64,000 nt of DNA from Streptomyces morookaense (GCF_013030945.1 NZ_JABBXF010000006.1:62001-126000); one strand, 5' to 3'. Counted from the stretch's first letter, positions 20,329 through 28,687 are shown. Translations and numbers: made by a program. The notes: generated by a model not told the origin, from the sequence alone.

Positions 20329-21969
20329 ATGCTCATCGGCGTCGTGGCGGGGATCGTCCTCGTCGCCATAGCCGTCCTCGTGGGGCTGTTCAAGCTCATG
20401 TGGCGCGTTGCCGAGCCCAACGAGGCGCTCATCATCTCCGGGTCCAGGCACCGTGTGGAGGGCCTGGAGGAAGGCATGGGCTTCCGGATCGTCACCGGGC
20501 GGGGGACGCTCGTGCTGCCCGGGGTCCAGGCGGTGCGCAAGCTGTCCCTCGACCTCAACGAGGCCGATCTGAACGTGGATTGCGTGACGCGGCAGGGCAT
20601 CCCGCTCAAGGTGCACGGCGTGGTGATCTTCAAGGTCGGCGACGACCTCGTGTCCATAGCCAACGCCGCCCGCCGCTTCCTCGACCAGCAGAAGCACATG
20701 AGCGAGCGGGTGCACAACGTGTTCGCGGGCCATCTGCGGTCCATCGTGGGCGGGTTGACCGTCGAGGACATGATCCGCGACCGCGAGCGGCTGACGGGCG
20801 AGACCCGTTCCGCCTCGGGCACGGAGATGGAGAAGCTGGGCCTGATCATCGACTCCCTGCAGATCCACGAGATCCAGGACCCCACGGGCTACATCAAGAA
20901 CCTGGCCGCACCGCACGCGGCCGCCGTCCAGCGTGATGCGCGCATCGCCCAGGCGGAGGCGGACCGGCTGGCCACCGAGGCCGAACAGCAGGCCGCGGCG
21001 CGGATGTCGGAGGCCACGCGCGACAGCGAGATCCTGCAGGCGGGGTACCAGGCCGAGCGGGACAGCGCGGCCGCCAAGTCCCGGCAGGCGGGCCCGCTGG
21101 CCGAGGCCGCGGCGCGGCAGGAGGTCGTGGTCCAGGAGACCCGGGTCGCCGAGCTCGCGGCCAAGCAGCGCGAGCAGCAGCTGCAGGCGGACGTGCGCAA
21201 GCCCGCGGACGCCGCCGCGTACGAGAAGCGCACGCTCGCGGAGGCGGAGCGCGACGCCCGCATCTCCGCCGCCGAGGCCCGGGCCCGGGAGACGGAGCTG
21301 GCGGCCGCGGCCGAGGCGACCCGGGTGAAGGCAGCCGCCGCGGCCGAGGCGGAGGCCACCAGGACGCGTGGTGAGGCCGCCGCCGCGGCGACCCGTGCGA
21401 CGGGCGAGGCCGAGGCCGCCGCGACGCAGGCCAAGGGTCTGGCGACGGCCGAGGCGGCCAAGGCGCACGGCCTGGCCGAGGCCGAGGCGATCAAGGCCCG
21501 GGCCGAGGCGCTGGCGCAGAACCAGGAGGCGGTCGTCGCCCAGCAACTGGCCGAGAACTGGCCGGAGATCGTCCAGGCCGGCGCCCAGGCCTTCGGGAAC
21601 GTGGACCACATGGTGCTGCTCAACGGGGCGGACGGGATGTCCGAACTGTTCGCCAAGGCACTGACGATGGGCGGTACGGGCCTGGGGCTGGCCCGCCAGC
21701 TGCTGGCTTCCGTGGGCAATGCCCCGGGCCGGGAGCCGGGTGCGGATGGTGTGCACACCCCCGGTGCGGGCGACGGCGGCGACGGCCGGAGCGCGGGTCT
21801 GCGCAGCGAGCCGGTGCCGATCGACGGGCCCGTCGGGGACGGTCCGGAGGGATCCGGTGCGCCGGAGGGGCCCGGCGGTGTCGCCGGATCCGCCGGGGCT
21901 GTCGGGGAGGGTGCCGAGGAGACCTCCGCGGAGACGGCGGAGGGGGCTGTGGCGGGGACGGCCGGGTAA
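20329..21969 (+). CDS. Flotillin-like membrane-scaffold protein (SPFH/band 7)
   Basis: A 546-residue protein. An N-terminal membrane anchor at about residues 3-25 is followed by the SPFH domain (about 25-190, with PNEALIISG and GMGFRIVTGRGTLVLPG). A long Ala/Glu-rich coiled coil (about 195-410) contains AEAEA repeats typical of flotillins. A conserved NVDHMVLLNGADG segment follows, then a disordered Gly/Pro/Glu-rich tail of about 100 residues. Flotillins organise membrane microdomains. The ATG at 20329 follows GGGGGAATG. It is convergent with ssgA, 118 bp away. Confidence 0.9.
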   Translation: MLIGVVAGIVLVAIAVLVGLFKLMWRVAEPNEALIISGSRHRVEGLEEGMGFRIVTGRGTLVLPGVQAVRKLSLDLNEADLNVDCVTRQGIPLKVHGVVIFKVGDDLVSIANAARRFLDQQKHMSERVHNVFAGHLRSIVGGLTVEDMIRDRERLTGETRSASGTEMEKLGLIIDSLQIHEIQDPTGYIKNLAAPHAAAVQRDARIAQAEADRLATEAEQQAAARMSEATRDSEILQAGYQAERDSAAAKSRQAGPLAEAAARQEVVVQETRVAELAAKQREQQLQADVRKPADAAAYEKRTLAEAERDARISAAEARARETELAAAAEATRVKAAAAAEAEATRTRGEAAAAATRATGEAEAAATQAKGLATAEAAKAHGLAEAEAIKARAEALAQNQEAVVAQQLAENWPEIVQAGAQAFGNVDHMVLLNGADGMSELFAKALTMGGTGLGLARQLLASVGNAPGREPGADGVHTPGAGDGGDGRSAGLRSEPVPIDGPVGDGPEGSGAPEGPGGVAGSAGAVGEGAEETSAETAEGAVAGTAG

Positions 21970-22087
21970 GCGGCCGGAGTCGGTCGGGGACGGCCGGGAG
22001 CCTCGTCGGGGAGGGGCCGCCACGGCGGCCGGAGGGGCCGTCGCGGGCGCCGGGCCCCGCTGCGGGGCGGCGGCGGCCCGGAGGCCG

Positions 22088-22534
22088 CTAACCGGCGTTC
22101 TGCCCTTCAGGGTTGCCGGCGAGGATGCTGTCGAGCGCCGCGGCGAGCTCGTGGTCGAAGTCCGCGACGGAGCGCTCCTCGCCGAGCGGTGCGATGCGGT
22201 CGGTTCGGTCGAGGAACGCCACCAGCGGCGCCGCCCCCGCCCGGAACAGGGCTCCCTCCCCGCCCACTTGCAGCCGGATGAAGACGTCCGACAGATGCTG
22301 GGCGGAGGCGGGGGCGATGTGCACATCGCCCTCGCCGGAGGGCTGGCTCAGCCCGTCGAGCAGCAATTCCCGGGCGAAGGCCCAGGTCACTGGGGCGTCG
22401 CCGGGGAGGTGGAAGGTGAACTTCACCGCGTACGGATCACTGCTGTCGTAGTCCAGCTCCACCGGGATCCGGAAGGACAGCTCCTCGGAGACGAGGAACG
22501 TCATGATCACTTCTGCCTGAACTGTGTCGCGCAT
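22088..22534 (-). CDS. ssgA: SsgA: sporulation-specific cell-division activator (SsgA-like protein)
   Basis: A 148-residue actinomycete-specific protein that helps select septum sites and promotes sporulation septation, acting with SsgB/FtsZ. The sequence follows SsgA of S. griseus and S. coelicolor closely: VSEELSFRIPVEL, DPYAVKFTFHLPGDAPVTW, a GDVHIAP block, and APLVAFLDRTDRIAPLGEE. I took the ATG at 22534 because it gives the MRDTVQAEVIMTFL N-terminus matching S. griseus SsgA. The frame is open 22 codons further up. The IclR-type activator gene ssgR, usually adjacent upstream, is absent here. Confidence 0.9.
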   Translation of the reverse strand: MRDTVQAEVIMTFLVSEELSFRIPVELDYDSSDPYAVKFTFHLPGDAPVTWAFARELLLDGLSQPSGEGDVHIAPASAQHLSDVFIRLQVGGEGALFRAGAAPLVAFLDRTDRIAPLGEERSVADFDHELAAALDSILAGNPEGQNAG

Positions 22535-22766
22535 CGCCCAATGCCCCGTCTTCGTCGGTTTGGCCGGGATTGGATCCTCATGGCCCTCTAATGACGCCAT
22601 AGTCTGACAACAACGTCCCGTGGATCACAAGGAGTGATTTTTCAGTTACCGATAGAGACCGAGAGGGAGCTTACGAGCTCTCCGACTCTGGAGCGTAGCG
22701 ACTCGACTACGGGGCGGAGTCGTTCCGCAGGATCCGGCGGCACGGAACAACCGAGAACCGGCCAAA

Positions 22767-22805
22767 GTGACCGGCGTTCACAGGGGCGGTGAACAGGCCG
22801 GTCAC
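22767..22805. repeat. Large inverted repeat upstream of ssgA
   Basis: GTGACCGGCGTTCAC (22767-22781) pairs with GTGAAC (22789-22794) and GCCGGTCAC (22797-22805). This is 15 base pairs with a 2-nt bulge and a 7-nt loop AGGGGCG. The core GTTCAC-N7-GTGAAC looks like a regulator operator. The whole could also be a transcript hairpin about 230 nt before ssgA. Confidence 0.6.
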
Positions 22806-22952
22806 GGGTTGGAGGGCGAGAACGTCGGGGCAGGTGGCCGGGGGCGGGGGCAGGGGCGTACTGCTGTCGTCCGCACACGGGTTGGAACCATGGAGACGGT
22901 CACAAGGCACCGAACGCTAATCAGAATGGGGTATTTCAGACAGGCCGGTATT

Positions 22953-22976
22953 CCCGGGCGATGTCCCTCGCCCGGG
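22953..22976 (-). terminator. Terminator after the DUF5326 gene
   Basis: CCCGGGCGA (22953-22961) and TCGCCCGGG (22968-22976) form a perfect 9-bp stem with a 6-nt loop. It lies 10 bp after the stop on the minus strand. Confidence 0.65.
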
Positions 22977-22986
22977 TTACCGCCCT

Positions 22987-23205
22987 CTACCAATCGCCCT
23001 TGGACGACGAGGACGACGTGAACTTCTTGACGACGAAGACGAGGCCGCCGACGAGGGCGACGAGCAGCAGCGCCTTGAAGAGCAGGCTGATGACAAAGCC
23101 GAGCACGCTCATGATCAGGCTGCCGAACACCACGAGCACCAGGACCGGCACGGCGATCCACGTCACCCACCAGGGCAGTCCTGCGAATATCCCCTTCTCG
23201 GCCAT
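22987..23205 (-). CDS. Small membrane protein, DUF5326 family
   Basis: A 72-residue protein of unknown function. After KGIFAGLPWW, two hydrophobic stretches (about 10-32 and 34-56, the second with LLFKALLLVALVGGLVFVV) lead to a Lys/Ser-rich tail ending KGDW. I chose the ATG at 23205, which has GAGG 6 bases upstream; the 8 codons before it in frame lack this. A homologue sits at the same place near ssgA in other streptomycetes, so it is a conserved core gene. Confidence 0.8.
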   Translation of the reverse strand: MAEKGIFAGLPWWVTWIAVPVLVLVVFGSLIMSVLGFVISLLFKALLLVALVGGLVFVVKKFTSSSSSKGDW

Positions 23206-23373
23206 GTCGTCCTCTGCTTCCCGCTCCACGCGTCTTCACGCGTCGCTGTCGTGTCGCCGGCCGGGAGGACCCGGCCTGCTTCGGTACTTCGATGCTAGGC
23301 CGGGCACACGGGCAGGTGGAGGCCTCGCAGCCCCCGTCCGTCCCTGAGCGGACCCCTACGGGACACCGGGGTT

Positions 23374-23405
23374 CCGGGGCCGTCCGTCTCAGGGAAGGGC
23401 CCCGG
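23374..23405 (-). terminator. Terminator-like stem after the cupin gene
   Basis: CCGGGGCC (23374-23381) pairs with GGCCCCGG (23398-23405), an 8-bp stem with a 16-nt loop. It lies directly downstream of the cupin stop on the minus strand. Confidence 0.5.
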
Positions 23406-23407
23406 CC

Positions 23408-23734
23408 TCAGCTCTCCGGCGGCGAGAAGACGACCAGCACCCGCAGGTCCTCGCTGATGTGGTGGAACCGGTGCTGCACGCCCGCCGGCACGTACACCAC
23501 GCTGCCGCGCGCCACCTCGGTCGTCTCCGTGCCCACGGTGATCGCGGCCCGGCCGCTCACCACCACGTAGACCTCGTCCTCGGCGTGCGGCCCCTGCGGG
23601 TCGGCGTCACCGGCATTCAGGGCGTACAGCCCGACGGACATGTTCCTCTCGCGCAGGAACTGCAGATACGCCCCCTGGTTCGCGGCCCGCTCCGCATCCA
23701 GTTCGTCGAGCCGGAACGCCTTCATCCTCGCCAC
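23408..23734 (-). CDS. Small cupin-domain protein
   Basis: A 108-residue single-cupin protein. Cupin motif 1 reads GPHAEDEVYVVVSG and motif 2 reads GSVVYVPAGVQHRFHH, giving His and Glu ligands for one metal ion. The N-terminus FRLDELDAERAANQGAYLQF is typical of a small conserved actinobacterial cupin family. The third codon offers an alternative Met. The substrate is unknown. It is divergent from the phage-holin-like gene, and the 70-bp gap must hold both promoters. Confidence 0.85.
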   Translation of the reverse strand: MARMKAFRLDELDAERAANQGAYLQFLRERNMSVGLYALNAGDADPQGPHAEDEVYVVVSGRAAITVGTETTEVARGSVVYVPAGVQHRFHHISEDLRVLVVFSPPES

Positions 23735-23804
23735 CCCTCACTGTGCCGGTCACTGTGCCGGCGCAGGCCTCCGCATCCGCCCGCCGGTCTGCCACGATCT
23801 CATC

Positions 23805-24185
23805 ATGAAGAACTTCGTAGTCAAGACGATCGCCAACGCGGCAGCCCTGGCAGTGGCCATCTGGCTGCTCAAGGGGATCACGCTGTCCGGCGAGAACACC
23901 GCCCGCAAGGCGGTCACCCTGGTCCTCGTCGCGCTCGTCTTCGGCCTGGTGAACTTCATCGTCAAGCCGGTCGTGAAGCTGCTGTCCTTCCCGCTCTTCA
24001 TCCTCACCCTGGGCCTGATCACGCTGGTGATCAACGCGTTGATGCTGCTGCTGACCTCATGGGCGGCGGGAAAGCTGCATCTGGCCTTCCACGTGAGCGG
24101 CTTCTGGACGGCCCTCGTCGGCGGCGTCATCGTCTCGGTCGTGGCGTGGGCGATGCACATGATCCTGCCCGACGAAGAGGACTGA
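23805..24185 (+). CDS. Phage-holin-family (PF04020-like) four-helix membrane protein
   Basis: A 126-residue protein with four hydrophobic segments. FGLVNFIVKPVVKLLSFPLFILTLGLITLVINA is the family signature region (residues about 46-78), and the last helix ends in MILPDEED. Despite the family name, these widespread chromosomal proteins are not shown to be lytic holins. The ATG at 23805 fits the family length. An upstream ATG two codons earlier is possible. Confidence 0.85.
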   Translation: MKNFVVKTIANAAALAVAIWLLKGITLSGENTARKAVTLVLVALVFGLVNFIVKPVVKLLSFPLFILTLGLITLVINALMLLLTSWAAGKLHLAFHVSGFWTALVGGVIVSVVAWAMHMILPDEED

Positions 24186-24206
24186 GCGCCGCGGTGCACA
24201 CCGGAC

Positions 24207-24243
24207 GGCGGCTCGAGCCTCCCCCCTCTTGGCTCGAGCCGCC
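24207..24243 (+). terminator. Strong terminator after the holin-family gene
   Basis: GGCGGCTCGAGCC (24207-24219) and GGCTCGAGCCGCC (24231-24243) form a perfect 13-bp stem with an 11-nt pyrimidine-rich loop, 21 bp past the stop. Confidence 0.75.
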
Positions 24244-24378
24244 CGGTTCCTGTGCACGAAGAACCGTGCGATCCAGGCTAGTTGACTCTGCGTCAGTGTC
24301 CAATCACTCCGGCGACACAGACCTATCGACTTATTTATAGTTCCCCCACGATCTGTAGCGGCGAGCCGGGGAGCACCC

Positions 24379-25275
24379 ATGGATCTGGCCCTTCTCCGCA
24401 CCTTCGTCACCGTGCACAGGGCCGGCTCGTTCACCCGGGCCGCAGCACTGCTCGGTCTCTCGCAGCCCGCGGTCACCAGCCAGATACGGGCGCTGGAACG
24501 GCAACTCGGCCGTCCCCTCTTCCTCCGGCAGGCCCGCGGTGTCCGCCCCACCACCACCGGCGACGAACTCGCCCACCGCATCGGCCCGCACGTGGACGCG
24601 CTGCTGGCGATCACCGAGCCGGGCCCCGACGGGCACTGGACCGGCCGCAGTCTCCACCTGGCCGGTCCCCCCGAGTTCACCGGCCTGCGGGTGCTGCCCG
24701 CCCTCGCCCCGCTCGTCGCGCAGGGGCTGACCCTGCGCACGGCGCACGGCACGGCCGAGGAGCTCTTCGACGGGCTCGCCGCGGGCCACCACGACCTCGC
24801 CGTCACCACCGCGCGCCCGCGCGGCCGGCTGCTGACCGCCACCCCGCTGTGCGACGAGGAGCACGTCCTGGTCGGGGCCCCGCGCTGGGCGGCCCGGCTC
24901 GGCGGCGCGGCCGTCGTCCGCGACCAGGGCGCCCGCGCACTGGAGGACCTGCCTGTCGTCGAGGTCCACGAGAGCCTGCCGTTCGTCTCGCGCTACTGGG
25001 CCGCCGTCTTCGACGGCAAGCCGGCCGCCACCGCCACGGTCGTCGTCCCCGACCTGCGCGCCGCGCTGTCCTGCATCGCCGCCGGAGCCGGCATCGGCGT
25101 ACTGCCGCGCTATCTGTGCGGCGACGCCCTCGACACCGGCGAACTCGTGGCCCTGCTCGACCCGCCGGTGCCGCCGCTGCGCACATACTTCCTGGTCGTC
25201 CGGACCGGTGCACCGGCTCACCCGCATCTGGCGAGGGCGCACGAGTGGTTGTTGCGCGCCGCCGTCTCCTGGTGA
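24379..25275 (+). CDS. LysR-family transcriptional regulator
   Basis: A 298-residue regulator. The winged HTH is at residues 1-60 (LALLRTFVTVHRAGSFTRAA, then LSQPAVTSQIRALERQLGRPLF). A type-2 periplasmic-binding effector domain covers about 90-290. The ATG at 24379 has GGGGAG upstream. A CTAT-N10-ATAG dyad at 24323-24340, just upstream, could be an autoregulatory site. There is no divergent target next to it; the Nudix gene 51 bp downstream is the nearest candidate partner. Confidence 0.9.
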   Translation: MDLALLRTFVTVHRAGSFTRAAALLGLSQPAVTSQIRALERQLGRPLFLRQARGVRPTTTGDELAHRIGPHVDALLAITEPGPDGHWTGRSLHLAGPPEFTGLRVLPALAPLVAQGLTLRTAHGTAEELFDGLAAGHHDLAVTTARPRGRLLTATPLCDEEHVLVGAPRWAARLGGAAVVRDQGARALEDLPVVEVHESLPFVSRYWAAVFDGKPAATATVVVPDLRAALSCIAAGAGIGVLPRYLCGDALDTGELVALLDPPVPPLRTYFLVVRTGAPAHPHLARAHEWLLRAAVSW

Positions 25276-25326
25276 GGCTGCCGTTTCCCCGCGGGAAGGG
25301 GTTTCACCGGGGGTCCGGCGCGGCAG

Positions 25327-25833
25327 ATGTCCCCTATGACCGAACGTCCCGTGGTCAAACGCACCGCCCGCGCCATCCTGCTCGACGGGGACCCCTCCTC
25401 CGGGAGCCTCGAAATGCTCCTGATCAAGCGGACCAAGCCCGGGGAGGCCCCGTACTGGATCACCCCCGGCGGCGGGGTGGAGCCCGAGGACGCCACCGTG
25501 GTCGCCGCCCTCCACCGCGAAGTGTCCGAGGAACTCGGCGCCAAGGTCACGGACGTGGTCCCGGCATTCGTCGACACGGTTTCCCACTCCCTGCACCATG
25601 CGGCACACGGCGTGAAGGTCCAGCACTTCTTCGTCTGCCGGCTGGCCTCGATGGACCTCTCCCTGCGGCACGGCCCCGAAGTGGACGAGCCGGTCGGGAC
25701 GTACGAGGTGGTGCGCATCCCCTTCACCCGCGCCGGCATCGCCTCCGTGGGCCTGGTGCCGCCCGCCCTGCGCGCCTACCTCGACGCGAACATCGAGGGG
25801 GTACGGGCCCTGCTCGCGCCCGACCTCGGCTAG
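25327..25833 (+). CDS. Nudix hydrolase
   Basis: A 168-residue protein. It has a Nudix-type core: ITPGGGVEPEDATVVAALHR continuing into REVSEELG, the metal-binding half of the Nudix box. The spacing between the glycines and REVSEELG is one residue longer than the textbook box, so the first glutamate is displaced. It should hydrolyse a nucleoside-diphosphate-linked compound, exact substrate unknown. Two Met codons (25327 and 25336) compete for the start. It lies 51 bp after the LysR gene on the same strand and ends 15 bp from the convergent PNPOx gene. Confidence 0.85.
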   Translation: MSPMTERPVVKRTARAILLDGDPSSGSLEMLLIKRTKPGEAPYWITPGGGVEPEDATVVAALHREVSEELGAKVTDVVPAFVDTVSHSLHHAAHGVKVQHFFVCRLASMDLSLRHGPEVDEPVGTYEVVRIPFTRAGIASVGLVPPALRAYLDANIEGVRALLAPDLG

Positions 25834-25848
25834 GGCGTGTCCGATGGG

Positions 25849-26448
25849 TCAGGGACCGCCGACCGCCGCGCCGAAGAAGTCGCCGCCCTTGCGCCGCGCG
25901 TCGTCCGTGCCCCAGGCGCGGCCGTCCCCGCCCGAGTCGCGGGAGGCCTTGCAGAGCTGCGGAATGTGCTTGGCGCAGTGCACGTACGCCTCCTCGACCG
26001 TGACCTCGACCCACACCACGGGCCTGCGGCCCGGCACGCCGTCGGCGGGGAGCCGCGGGTGGGCGGCGCGCAGGACGGCGTCGTCGACGATCCGGGCCCG
26101 GCCGTTGACGTGCAGGCCGATCCGGTCGCGGAAGAAGTCGATCAGCAGGATGGCGACCCGGGGGTTCTCCTCGATGTTGCCCAGGCTCGCGAGGACGCCG
26201 TTGCCCCGGTACTCCGGGTAGGCCAGCGTGCGCTCGTCCAGGACATGCAGAAAACCCGGCGGTCCGGCACGGAAGGTGTTGTCGCACGCACCCCCGGCAT
26301 CCGCGGTGGCGAGGAAGAACATCTCCTGCCGGGCCACGAACTCCCGCATCCGCGCGTTGAGCCGGTCCAGCACCTGTTCGCCGTTGAAGCGCTCCGCGCG
26401 GACGGCCGTGCCCAGCCGTTGCTGCAACTGCTGCTCGCCGATGCCCAC
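25849..26448 (-). CDS. Pyridoxamine 5'-phosphate oxidase-like flavin-binding protein
   Basis: A 199-residue protein with the split-barrel FMN-binding fold: FVARQEMFFLATADAGGACD, then FLHVLDERTLAYPEYRGNG and NPRVAILLIDF...RIGLHVNGRARI. It is closer to general PNPOx-like oxidoreductases than to true PdxH. It starts 6 bp after the flavohaemoglobin stop, so the two are surely co-transcribed. The pairing suggests a role in nitrosative or oxidative stress. Confidence 0.85.
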   Translation of the reverse strand: MGIGEQQLQQRLGTAVRAERFNGEQVLDRLNARMREFVARQEMFFLATADAGGACDNTFRAGPPGFLHVLDERTLAYPEYRGNGVLASLGNIEENPRVAILLIDFFRDRIGLHVNGRARIVDDAVLRAAHPRLPADGVPGRRPVVWVEVTVEEAYVHCAKHIPQLCKASRDSGGDGRAWGTDDARRKGGDFFGAAVGGP

Positions 26449-26454
26449 TTCGCC

Positions 26455-27876
26455 TCACCGTCCGCGGATCGCCGGCTCGTCCAGTGCGTCATGCCGTATG
26501 CGGTGGGACGGTATGCCGATGCCCACCAGGGTGTCCACACTGCTGCGAATCATTTCCGGCGGCCCGGACAGAAACGCGTCACAGGCGTGCCACGGCCCGT
26601 ATTTCCTGACGACGGCGGGGAGTTGACCGCTCAGGCCACGGGTCGGTCCGTCCGAGACCACCGGGCGGACGCAGAGCCAGCGGTGCGCCTTCTGCAGACG
26701 CAGCAGCGTGTCGATGTCGTACAGATCGTCGTCGTACCGGGCGCCGTAGAAGACGTCGACCGGGCGGCGGCGGCCGTGCCGGACGACGTCCTCCACCAGG
26801 GCCTCGATGGGGGCGATGCCGGTGCCGCCGCCGAGGCAGAGCATGCCGTCGTCGGTGCTGTGGTCCACGGTCATGGAACCGGCCGGCGGGCCGAGGCGGA
26901 CGACGTCGCCGGGGCGGGCCCGGTGGACCAGGGCACCGGACACCCAACCGGCCGGAACGGCCTTGACGTGGAAGGACAGCAGGCCGTCCTCGCGGGGCGC
27001 CGAGGAGAAGGAGTAGTGCCGCCACACCCGGGGCCACCAGGGAGTCTCCACACTCGTGTACTGCCCCGCGAGAAAGGGGTAGGGCTGGTCCGGGCGGAGG
27101 GTCAGCACGGCGACGCTGCGGGTGCGGCGCTCGTGGGAGACGATCTCGGCCTGCCACCAGGCCGGGGCCCGCTGCTCGTCCTCGGCGGCCGCATCGATCA
27201 TGATCTGGGAGACCGCCGTGTAGACCCGCACCCATGCGGCCTCGGCCGCCTCGCTCCAGGTGCCGGGCGCGTAGCGGGTGAGCGCACCGATGAGACACTC
27301 GCCGACGGCGGGGTAATGAACGGCCTGCGTACCGTACTTGCGATGTCCGCGGCCGAGCCGGGAGAGGTACGCGGTGAGGGTCTTGGGGTCGTCCGCGTGC
27401 TCGGCGGCGGTCAGCAGCGCCTTGAAGAGGCGGTCGCGCTGGACGTCCATCGCCGCCGGGAAGAGCTCGCGCAGTCCGGGGTACCGGACGAAGAGCAGTG
27501 CGTAGAAGTACGACGTGGCCTTGTCGGCGACGGGCTCGATCTCGGCCAGGGTGCGCCGTACGAGGATCGCGTCCGGGGAGGGGGACGATGAGGAGCCGGC
27601 GGCCGGCGGGGCGGCGGCCGCCATGGGTAACGGTGAGGGCCGTAACGGCTCCGGGCGGGCGGCGTCCGACGGGGCCGGGCAGGCCTCGGCCGGGTGCTCA
27701 TGCTCCCGGCCGGGCGCTTGCCCGGCCTCCCGGCCGTCGGGCGGAGCGGCCGGGCCGTCCCCGTCGTCACGTTCCCGAGGGCGGCCCTCCGCGCCGTCCC
27801 CCGGCGCGTACCAAGTCCATTCACCCGCCGTGCGCGTGGTGCAGTCGTGGGCCGACTGAGTGGCCGGAGCGTCCAT
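26455..27876 (-). CDS. Flavohaemoglobin-type protein: globin fused to FAD/NAD(P)H reductase
   Basis: A 473-residue protein that would oxidise NO to nitrate with O2 and NAD(P)H. Residues 1-100 are a low-complexity extension. The globin domain covers about 101-235, with a proximal-His candidate His187 in YGTQAVHYPAVGECL. The FAD domain has RHYSFSSAP (286-294), and the NAD(P) domain has GGGTGIAP (349-356) and a late FLSGPPEMI. This is the order of Hmp, but the globin part is divergent. It is followed at 6 bp by the PNPOx-like gene. I saw no clear NsrR site upstream. Confidence 0.85.
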   Translation of the reverse strand: MDAPATQSAHDCTTRTAGEWTWYAPGDGAEGRPRERDDGDGPAAPPDGREAGQAPGREHEHPAEACPAPSDAARPEPLRPSPLPMAAAAPPAAGSSSSPSPDAILVRRTLAEIEPVADKATSYFYALLFVRYPGLRELFPAAMDVQRDRLFKALLTAAEHADDPKTLTAYLSRLGRGHRKYGTQAVHYPAVGECLIGALTRYAPGTWSEAAEAAWVRVYTAVSQIMIDAAAEDEQRAPAWWQAEIVSHERRTRSVAVLTLRPDQPYPFLAGQYTSVETPWWPRVWRHYSFSSAPREDGLLSFHVKAVPAGWVSGALVHRARPGDVVRLGPPAGSMTVDHSTDDGMLCLGGGTGIAPIEALVEDVVRHGRRRPVDVFYGARYDDDLYDIDTLLRLQKAHRWLCVRPVVSDGPTRGLSGQLPAVVRKYGPWHACDAFLSGPPEMIRSSVDTLVGIGIPSHRIRHDALDEPAIRGR

Positions 27877-28054
27877 CTATGCCTCGCCTCGAACATCCCT
27901 CGGGCGGTACCAGTCCGCGCAGCATGTCACCCCGGGGCACGGTCGCGGTGAATATGCCGCAACTCCCGGCGCGTGAAGGAACGTTGCGGCTAGGCTGACC
28001 GGTCGGGCAGACCCACCGTTGCCTCCGGCACGGCTGCCCCTGCGGCACGCCCGC

Positions 28055-28687
28055 TCAGCGCGCGGCACCTGCCAGCGCGTAGGCCTCGCGCAAGTCCCTC
28101 CCCCTGTACGCATGCGTGGCGATGTCCCGCACATGGTGATCCGCATTGACCGCCACCGACACCGGAACGACGGCGAACAGGCTCGCATCCGACATCGAGT
28201 CCCCGTATGCCACACAGTCGGCGCGGCCCAGCCCGTACTGCACGCAGAGCTCGTCCGCGATCCGCACCTTCGCGGCGGCGTCGAGGATCCCCGACGGATC
28301 CACGGGCTCCCGGAACGGCACCGCCGGCCAGAGCGAACCGCGGGCCGCGTCCGCGCCCCAGTCCAGCAGCTTCTCCACGAAGAACGACGGCGACAGCGAG
28401 ATCACCGCGCACCGCTCGCCCCGCGCCCGTATGTCCGCCCAGACCTCCCGGATGCCGTCCATCCACGGCGCCGCGTCGAACGCCGCGGCCACCTGTGCCT
28501 CGGTGAGCTCCTTCCACAGCTCGACGGCCCGCGCGGCGAACTCCGGCGGTGTCAGCCCGCCTGCCGCGAACGCCCGCTCCAGTTCGCCGATACCGGGCTC
28601 CACTCCGAGCTGCCGGGAGATCTCGACCGCGGCCGCGGAGCCGTGGATCAGCGTGCCGTCGAGATCGAACAAGTGCAGTCTGCTCAT
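28055..28687 (-). CDS. HAD-family hydrolase (phosphoserine-phosphatase-like)
   Basis: A 210-residue phosphatase-type protein. HAD motif I FDLDGTLIHG is at residues 6-15, motif II VISLSPS near 94-100, a Lys near 143, and motif IV AYGDSMSD near 167-174. The helical cap between motifs I and II resembles SerB-type enzymes. Its ATG overlaps the stop of the upstream MFS gene by 4 bp (ATGA), so they are translationally coupled. The substrate is not predictable. Confidence 0.85.
   Translation of the reverse strand: MSRLHLFDLDGTLIHGSAAAVEISRQLGVEPGIGELERAFAAGGLTPPEFAARAVELWKELTEAQVAAAFDAAPWMDGIREVWADIRARGERCAVISLSPSFFVEKLLDWGADAARGSLWPAVPFREPVDPSGILDAAAKVRIADELCVQYGLGRADCVAYGDSMSDASLFAVVPVSVAVNADHHVRDIATHAYRGRDLREAYALAGAAR

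Larger units (their letters stand above)
22535..22986. other. Dyad-rich region upstream of ssgA
   Basis: 452 bp without a credible gene. It holds the large inverted repeat at 22767-22805, a GTTCCG/CGGAAC dyad (22722-22727 with 22743-22748), a GAGCT/AGCTC hairpin near 22656-22672, and a terminator for the upstream gene at 22953-22976. It must contain the ssgA promoter. In other streptomycetes the activator gene ssgR occupies this position. Confidence 0.6.

Noticed and set aside
22053..22068. GCCCCG/CGGGGC hairpin between flotillin and ssgA
   Set aside because: Short stem with a 3-nt loop in very GC-rich sequence; not distinguishable from background.
20311..22326. Minus-strand open frame opposite the flotillin
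   Set aside because: Low-complexity shadow; the plus-strand flotillin is clear.
24323..24340. CTAT-N10-ATAG dyad upstream of the LysR gene
   Set aside because: Plausible position, but the spacing and short arms do not match a firm LysR box; mentioned with the gene only.
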